Assembly (NCBI GenBank): GCA_050304175.1
Contig: JBNLDE010000109.1
Location: forward strand, 1-9,763
DNA: 9,763 nucleotides
Origin: JAIOIW01 sp050304175
GTDB lineage: Bacteria; Pseudomonadota; Alphaproteobacteria; Rhizobiales; Rhizobiaceae
Direction: 5' to 3'
Shown one piece after another: positions 5,525 to 9,763 of the stretch (the stretch's first letter is position 1; each line of letters starts with the position of its first letter). The translations under genes were made by a program, and so were the position numbers. The notes beneath the pieces were generated by a model. It searched no databases and was not told where the DNA came from. It was given only the letters and a program-made list of their open reading frames with translations.

Positions 5525-5943
5525 ACAGCAACGAAACCGGCCTTCGGATCCTGCGGCCGAGCCTTGCCGAAACCGGGCTGGTCTGGCTGTCGCGCGTCGT
5601 CGCCAGCTACAGCCTGCTGTTCGGCATCCTCTACTGGATCCGCCTGATCGGCTTCTTCCCCGGCAATCTGTGGCGCTTCGACCTGATGCCGCCCCATTGG
5701 CAGGTGGCGGCGGTCAGCCTGGCCGTGCTCTACCCGTTCGCGGCGATCGGCCTGTGGACGCTCGCATCGTGGGGGCCGGTGGTCTGGTTCGTGTGCGCGG
5801 CAAGCGAAGTCGTGATGTATGGCGTCATGACCGATCTGTATGGCACGCGCACCGCCATCGTGGTGTCGCACCTGGCGATCGCGACCCTCTACGCCATGTT
5901 CAAGCTGGTCATCTGGTTACAGCAGCGAGAACGCCTGCGTTAA
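5521..5943 (+). CDS. DUF6163-like four-helix inner-membrane protein
   Basis: A 140-residue integral membrane protein of unknown function. Four hydrophobic helices are apparent at about residues 26-46, 62-84, 86-103 and 112-133. The cytoplasmic-type tail is basic (QQRERLR), and a Trp/Pro-rich loop (WRFDLMPPHW, 51-60) joins the first two helices. Length and position just before ldtR agree with the DUF6163 family found almost only in Rhizobiales; the name is given from memory of that neighbourhood. The ATG overlaps the upstream stop by 4 bp (ATGA, 5521-5524), so it is translationally coupled to the HIBCH-like gene. A role at the cell envelope beside the L,D-transpeptidase is plausible but not shown. 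Confidence 0.75.
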   Translation: MNSNETGLRILRPSLAETGLVWLSRVVASYSLLFGILYWIRLIGFFPGNLWRFDLMPPHWQVAAVSLAVLYPFAAIGLWTLASWGPVVWFVCAASEVVMYGVMTDLYGTRTAIVVSHLAIATLYAMFKLVIWLQQRERLR

Positions 5944-6089
5944 CCCGTTGTTGTCCATTCAAGCAGTGTTGCCGTTGGTAAGTAATTATTAAGCCAAGCG
6001 TTTAAGTCGAATTTTAGGTGCAATCGATATGTTGCGGCCAAGGTGAGAACAAAAAACAGATCACCGGCGTCAACAGGAGAGGCACTAAA
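5944..6089 (+). promoter_or_regulatory. AT-rich leader of ldtR with a candidate MarR-type operator
   Basis: This 146-bp gap is much richer in A/T than its surroundings. At 5975-5997 TTGG and CCAA flank a central TAATTA (5983-5988), an imperfect dyad of the size bound by MarR dimers. LdtR could bind here to regulate itself. No convincing -35/-10 pair was found; TATGTT at 6028-6033 is a possible -10. AGGAGAGG (6075-6082) is the ribosome binding site for the ATG at 6090. Confidence 0.35.
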
Positions 6090-6608
6090 ATGATGAACGC
6101 ACGTAATACCGTGCCTGCGGCCGCCAGTCCGGCCAAGGCGGAAAAGGAACCGATCCGCCAGCTTTACATGGAAGCTGTACATCTGGTGGAACGGTTGCAT
6201 CGCCGGCTGCTGGATGTGGTCAAGGACGAGTTCGAGCGCAATGGCCGCAGCGATATCAATGCCGTGCAGGCTCTGCTGCTGTTCAACATCGGCGATTCGG
6301 AACTGACCGCCGGCGAACTCCGCAGCCGCGGCTACTATCTCGGCTCGAATGTTTCCTACAATCTCAAGAAACTGGTCGATTTGGGCTTCATTCACCACCA
6401 GCGCTCGCGTGTTGATCGCCGTTCGGTGCGTGTATCCCTGACCGACAAGGGGCGCGAAGTCGCCGATGTCGTGGCGGGGCTTTACGACCGCCATGTCGGA
6501 TCGATCGAGCAGGTCGGCGGGATCAACGCCGAGGAATTCAACCAGATGAACCGGGCATTGCAGCGCCTGGACCGCTTCTGGAACGATACCATCGCCTATC
6601 GGATGTAA
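6090..6608 (+). CDS. ldtR: MarR-family winged-helix regulator LdtR
   Basis: A 172-residue regulator of the LdtR group. In Liberibacter and Sinorhizobium, LdtR controls the adjacent L,D-transpeptidase gene and osmotic-stress tolerance. An N-terminal dimerisation helix (about residues 24-50) precedes the winged helix (about 53-122). The recognition region is LRSRGYYLGSNVSYNLKKLV (77-96), and the wing is HHQRSRVDRRSVRVSLTDKG (102-121), rich in Arg as in MarR proteins. The C-terminal helices (about 125-168) complete the dimer interface. The frame is open further upstream from a GTG at 6018. The ATG at 6090, 7 nt after AGGAGAGG, is chosen because the extra residues are atypical; the next codon is also ATG. 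The gene is followed by a strong terminator and then ldtP. Confidence 0.88.
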   Translation: MMNARNTVPAAASPAKAEKEPIRQLYMEAVHLVERLHRRLLDVVKDEFERNGRSDINAVQALLLFNIGDSELTAGELRSRGYYLGSNVSYNLKKLVDLGFIHHQRSRVDRRSVRVSLTDKGREVADVVAGLYDRHVGSIEQVGGINAEEFNQMNRALQRLDRFWNDTIAYRM

Positions 6609-6632
6609 TCCGGGTCTTAGGCCGGATTGCGC

Positions 6633-6658
6633 AACGCCCGGGCTGGTCCCGGGCGTTT
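6633..6658 (+). terminator. Rho-independent terminator of ldtR
   Basis: AACGCCCGGG (6633-6642) and CCCGGGCGTT (6648-6657) form a perfect 10-bp GC-rich stem around the 5-nt loop CTGGT. A short T-containing tail (TTTCGATT) follows. It lies 25 bases after the ldtR stop and should separate its transcript from ldtP. Confidence 0.85.
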
Positions 6659-6800
6659 CGATTCCGGAAAAACAATCCGGCTTCACGGGCTTGTGTAGGA
6701 GTTGGCCACGATACCGCCATATTCCCCGTCAACTCACGCGGGGCGCATTAACTTGCGCGGCGGGCGCCTCATCCCGGACAAGGTTTCCGGTATGCTGATG

Positions 6801-6830
6801 TTGCACGATTTGGGTTTGGTCCCATATTCT
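6801..6830 (+). promoter_or_regulatory. Weak candidate promoter of ldtP
   Basis: TTGCAC (6801-6806) and TATTCT (6825-6830) are separated by 18 bp in the 222-bp gap between the ldtR terminator and ldtP. The match is modest (3 and 4 of 6), as expected if LdtR activates the gene. The gap also holds the dyad CCCCG (6724-6728) / CGGGG (6739-6743). Confidence 0.3.
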
Positions 6831-6880
6831 GGCAATAGGGCTCCAGATCGTTCCGGATTTTGCCACGGGGGTTAGGCACG

Positions 6881-8131
6881 ATGAACACCAGTCGCCGGTT
6901 TTTCCTAGCAGGAGCTGCTGCCCTCGGCGCTTTGTCGGTCACCGGCGCGCGGGCGCAGGATGTCATCCGCGATATCATCAACTCGCCCCGTCGCGGCAAC
7001 TGGAACGACCAGTTCGATGCCAGTTCCTCCCATGGCGCAAAGGTCGCCAGCACGCTTCCGATTTTCAGCCCTGAAACCGTTTCCTTCGTCGAGCGCGCGA
7101 TCGGCGAATATTCCGCCATTGTCGCGCAGGGCGGTTGGCCTGTCGTGCCGGCAACCAAGAAGCTCAGGCTCGGCGTCGTCGATCCCGACGTTGAAGTATT
7201 GCGCCGCCGCCTGATGATCTCCGGCGACCTGTCGCGCCGCGCCGGCATTTCGCCGGCCTTCGACACTTATGTCGACGCCGCGGTGAAGCGTTTTCAGGCG
7301 CGCCACGGGCTTCCGAGCGACGGTGTGATGGGCCGCTATACCTTTGCGGCGATGAACGTGTCCGCCCAGGTGCGTCTTGGCCAGCTCGAGACCAACCTTG
7401 TGCGCTTGCGCTCGATGTCCGGATTCCTCGGCGAGCGCTACGTGATGGTCAATATCCCCGCCGCGCAGATCGAAGCGGTTGAAAACGGCAAGGTCGTTCA
7501 GCGTCACACCGCGATCGTGGGGCGGATCTCGCGCCAGACACCCATCCTGAATTCCAAGATCAACGAAGTGATCGTCAATCCTTACTGGAATGCGCCGGAA
7601 TCGATCGTGCGCAAGGACATCATTCCGTTGATGCGCAAGGATCCGACTTATCTGGAGCGCAATAACATCCGGCTGATCGACGCGAAGGGCGACGAGGTCG
7701 ATCCGCGATCGGTCGACTGGTCGACCGAGGAGGCGGCCAACTACCGGTTCCGTCAGGATCCCGGGAAAATCAACGCCATGGCGTCGGTCAAGATCAACTT
7801 CCCCAATCCGCACGCCGTATACATGCACGATACGCCGCAGCAGAGCCTGTTCAACAAGCTGTTGCGCTTTGAATCGTCCGGTTGCGTGCGCGTTCAAAAC
7901 GTTCGCGACCTCGTGACCTGGCTGTTGCGCGACACCGATGGCTGGAACCGCCAGCGTTTCGAACAGACCATCAAGACCGGCGAAAGCACACCGGTCGAGC
8001 TGTCCGAGCCGGTCCCGGTCTATTTCACCTACATTTCGGCCTGGTCTACGGGCGACGGCGTAGTCCATTTCCGCGACGACATCTATGGCCGCGACGGTGT
8101 GGACGAACTCCAGCTGTCCAGCTCGCTCTGA
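6881..8131 (+). CDS. ldtP: Exported YcbB-like L,D-transpeptidase
   Basis: A 416-residue periplasmic enzyme that forms 3-3 peptidoglycan cross-links or attaches proteins to the wall. The N-terminus SRRFFLAGAAALGALSV is a twin-arginine-type signal, with a likely cleavage after ARA (residue 25). A peptidoglycan-binding domain follows, with DAAVKRFQARHGLPSDGVMG (132-151). The YkuD catalytic domain covers about residues 185-350: INEVIVNPYWNAPESIVRKD (227-246), MHDTPQQSLF (315-324, His316) and ESSGCVRVQN (331-340, catalytic Cys335). The large insert between the strands and HDTP is typical of the YcbB/LdtD group. The frame extends to an upstream TTG (6860), but the ATG at 6881 places the signal peptide correctly. 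Ribosome binding is only fair (GGGGG or AGG upstream). Control by the neighbouring LdtR is expected from the family. Confidence 0.92.
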   Translation: MNTSRRFFLAGAAALGALSVTGARAQDVIRDIINSPRRGNWNDQFDASSSHGAKVASTLPIFSPETVSFVERAIGEYSAIVAQGGWPVVPATKKLRLGVVDPDVEVLRRRLMISGDLSRRAGISPAFDTYVDAAVKRFQARHGLPSDGVMGRYTFAAMNVSAQVRLGQLETNLVRLRSMSGFLGERYVMVNIPAAQIEAVENGKVVQRHTAIVGRISRQTPILNSKINEVIVNPYWNAPESIVRKDIIPLMRKDPTYLERNNIRLIDAKGDEVDPRSVDWSTEEAANYRFRQDPGKINAMASVKINFPNPHAVYMHDTPQQSLFNKLLRFESSGCVRVQNVRDLVTWLLRDTDGWNRQRFEQTIKTGESTPVELSEPVPVYFTYISAWSTGDGVVHFRDDIYGRDGVDELQLSSSL

Positions 8132-8280
8132 GAAAAATCGACGGCGTAAAGCGGCCCGATTATTTCGCTTTCAGCACGTGGAACCCGTGCAAAAATCGTG
8201 TTAATGCGCGGCGACTTTCCGGGTTCCGCAGCGGCAATGCGCTAGACCCGGGCCCCCGAGAGCGAAAGAGGCCTCCGCGC

Positions 8281-9579
8281 ATGTTGAATCAAGTTTCCTC
8301 GAAATCCTTCTTCTCCTCCCCGCTCGAGGAGGTCGATCCCGAGATCTTCGGCGCGATCCGCGACGAGTTGGGGCGCCAGCGCCACGAGGTCGAATTGATC
8401 GCGTCGGAAAACATCGTCTCGCGCGCCGTTCTCGAGGCGCAGGGGTCGATCATGACCAACAAATACGCCGAGGGCTATCCCGGCAAGCGCTATTATGGCG
8501 GCTGCCAGTTCGTTGACATCGCCGAGTCGCTGGCGATCGAGCGCGCCAAGATGCTGTTCGGCGCGAACTTCGCCAACGTGCAGCCCAATTCCGGCAGCCA
8601 GATGAACCAGGCGGTGTTCCTGGCCCTGCTCAATCCGGGCGATACCTTCATGGGCCTCGACCTCAATTCGGGCGGCCATCTCACCCACGGCTCCCCGGTC
8701 AACATGTCCGGCAAATGGTTCAACGTCGTATCCTATGGCGTGCGCGAGGACGACCATCTGCTCGACATGGACGAGATCGAGCGCAAGGCGCAGGAACACA
8801 AGCCGCGCCTGATCATCGCCGGCGGCACTGCCTATTCGCGCATCTGGGACTGGAAGTGGTTCCGCGAGATTGCCGATTCCATCGGCGCCTATCTGATGGT
8901 CGACATGGCCCACATCGCGGGTCTCGTCGCCGGTGGCGTGCATCCCTCGCCGGTGCCCCACGCCCATGTCGTGACCACCACGACGCACAAGTCTCTGCGC
9001 GGCCCGCGCGGCGGCATGATCCTGTGCAATGACGAGGATATCGCCAAGAAGCTGAACTCGGCCGTGTTCCCCGGCCTGCAGGGCGGCCCGCTGATGCACG
9101 TCATCGCCGCCAAGGCGGTTGCCTTTCGGGAGGCGCTGCAGCCCTCGTTTAAGGACTATGCAAAAGCCGTCGCCGCCAATGCCAGGGCGCTTGCGGCCAG
9201 CCTCAAGGAAACCGGTCTCGACATCGTTTCGGGCGGCACCGACAACCACCTGATGCTGGTCGACCTGCGCCCCAAGAACGCGACCGGCAAGCGCGCGGAA
9301 GCCGCGCTTGGCCGCGCCAACATCACCTGTAACAAGAACGGAATTCCGTTCGATCCCGAAAAGCCGTTCGTCACCTCCGGCGTCCGGCTCGGTACCCCTG
9401 CGGGCACGACGCGCGGCTTTGGCGAAGCCGAATTCCGCGAGATCGGCAATCTGATCGCCGAGGTTCTCGACGGGCTCAAGGCGGCCAATTCCGACGAGGG
9501 CAATGCGGCGGTCGAGGCAGAGGTGCGCGCCAAGGTGATCGCGCTGACCGACCGTTTCCCGATCTACGGTGGTATGTAG
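8281..9579 (+). CDS. glyA: Serine hydroxymethyltransferase
   Basis: A 432-residue PLP enzyme of the cytoplasm that interconverts serine and glycine with tetrahydrofolate, the main source of one-carbon units. Family landmarks are all in place: ELIASENIVS (38-47), TNKYAEGYPGKRYYGGCQFV (59-78), NVQPNSGSQMN (99-109), MVDMAHIAGLVAGG (206-219), and VVTTTTHKSLRGPRGG (230-245) with the PLP lysine at 237. VTSGVRLGTPAGTTRGF (364-380) is the C-terminal folate-binding region. The frame is open far upstream inside ldtP, but the ATG at 8281 gives the standard length; GAGG lies 9 nt before it. The 149-bp leader shows no recognised riboswitch and no clear promoter. A small dyad (GCACG 8174-8178, CGTGC 8186-8190) lacks a U-run. 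nrdR follows after 17 bp, suggesting one transcript. Confidence 0.97.
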   Translation: MLNQVSSKSFFSSPLEEVDPEIFGAIRDELGRQRHEVELIASENIVSRAVLEAQGSIMTNKYAEGYPGKRYYGGCQFVDIAESLAIERAKMLFGANFANVQPNSGSQMNQAVFLALLNPGDTFMGLDLNSGGHLTHGSPVNMSGKWFNVVSYGVREDDHLLDMDEIERKAQEHKPRLIIAGGTAYSRIWDWKWFREIADSIGAYLMVDMAHIAGLVAGGVHPSPVPHAHVVTTTTHKSLRGPRGGMILCNDEDIAKKLNSAVFPGLQGGPLMHVIAAKAVAFREALQPSFKDYAKAVAANARALAASLKETGLDIVSGGTDNHLMLVDLRPKNATGKRAEAALGRANITCNKNGIPFDPEKPFVTSGVRLGTPAGTTRGFGEAEFREIGNLIAEVLDGLKAANSDEGNAAVEAEVRAKVIALTDRFPIYGGM

Positions 9580-9596
9580 GCAAACCTCCAGCGAAG

Positions 9597-9763
9597 ATGC
9601 GTTGTCCCTACTGCCAGTCCGAAGATACCCAGGTTAAGGATTCGCGTCCGACGGAAGACGGTGCGATCCGCCGCCGGCGCCTGGCGGAAGACCTCGGGAG
9701 CTACTACTGTTCCGGCAAGAGCCTGCTGGTCTGGGAGAAGCCGCCGGGCGCGGGCGTGGAGGT
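9597..9763 (+). CDS. nrdR: Transcriptional repressor NrdR, N-terminal part; sequence departs from the family before the window ends
   Basis: NrdR represses ribonucleotide reductase genes through a zinc ribbon and an ATP-cone. The first 28 codons, MRCPYCQSEDTQVKDSRPTE then DGAIRRRR, are an unmistakable NrdR start with the first zinc pair Cys3/Cys6. Its place 17 bp after glyA is the usual rhizobial order. After RRRR the family continues with a second CPxC pair and GxRFTTxE. Here it reads LAEDLGSYYCSGKSLLVWEK, with a single cysteine and no such motif. No other frame of the remaining bases supplies the missing zinc knuckle. The change may be a chimeric or mis-joined end, or a real rearrangement; the gene runs off the window. 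Confidence 0.7.
   Translation, partial: MRCPYCQSEDTQVKDSRPTEDGAIRRRRLAEDLGSYYCSGKSLLVWEKPPGAGVE

Noticed and set aside
6018..6089. GTG start giving LdtR 24 extra residues
   Set aside because: The ATG at 6090 follows AGGAGAGG at ideal spacing, and the extra residues are encoded in an AT-rich leader.
7882..8280. Upstream extension of glyA into ldtP
   Set aside because: Arg/Pro-rich shadow translation of ldtP; serine hydroxymethyltransferases begin near the ATG at 8281.
8132..8280. Possible riboswitch or ldtP terminator ahead of glyA
   Set aside because: The only clear dyad (8174-8190) is 5 bp with no U-run, and no conserved riboswitch core could be recognised by eye.
1..9763. CRISPR arrays, insertion sequences, phage genes, tRNA or rRNA
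   Set aside because: No regularly spaced repeats, transposase or integrase motifs, terminal inverted repeats with duplications, or tRNA-like cloverleaf sequences were seen.

Overview
The window is GC-rich, chromosomal-looking DNA from an alphaproteobacterium, most likely of the Rhizobiales (Hyphomicrobiales). The best evidence is the right two thirds. There hemB lies divergent from a 3-hydroxyisobutyryl-CoA hydrolase-like gene, followed by a DUF6163-type membrane protein, the MarR-family regulator ldtR, a YcbB-like L,D-transpeptidase (ldtP), glyA and the start of nrdR. An ldtR-ldtP-glyA-nrdR order is familiar from Rhizobium/Liberibacter-type genomes. HemB also carries the cysteine-free metal site usual in this class. 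No mobile elements, CRISPR arrays, tRNAs or rRNAs were seen.

Left part (1-2693), accessory-looking. A truncated EamA/DMT-family transporter runs off the left edge on the minus strand. Upstream of it, at 359-454, is a cluster of CATGGC-containing inverted repeats. Next is a compact divergent module: a DsrE-family protein (minus) opposite a TetR-family repressor (plus), whose stop overlaps the GTG start of an FMN-binding pyridoxamine-phosphate-oxidase-like protein. The 104-bp divergent gap holds two copies of the palindrome ACCGAACGTTCG. One of them fills the spacer of a recognisable promoter, so the logic of an autoregulated TetR switch can be read from the DNA. A GNAT acetyltransferase converges on this module.

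Middle (2694-3312). A 619-bp stretch has no credible gene. It holds a 16-bp palindrome and two CTCCCC-type hairpins; the second lies just behind hemB and may be its terminator.

Right part (3313-9763), conserved housekeeping. hemB makes porphobilinogen for heme and cobalamin. The divergent HIBCH-like gene overlaps the DUF6163 gene by 4 bp (ATGA). ldtR is closed by a strong rho-independent terminator and is followed by ldtP, a peptidoglycan cross-linking enzyme with a twin-arginine-type signal peptide. glyA (serine hydroxymethyltransferase) follows, then the first codons of nrdR. The nrdR reading departs from the family just after its first zinc-binding half, close to the window end.

The most interesting candidate system is the DsrE/TetR/flavin-protein module, which may respond to thiol or electrophile stress. 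That function is inferred from gene content, a cysteine position in the regulator and the operator layout; the sequence does not prove it.
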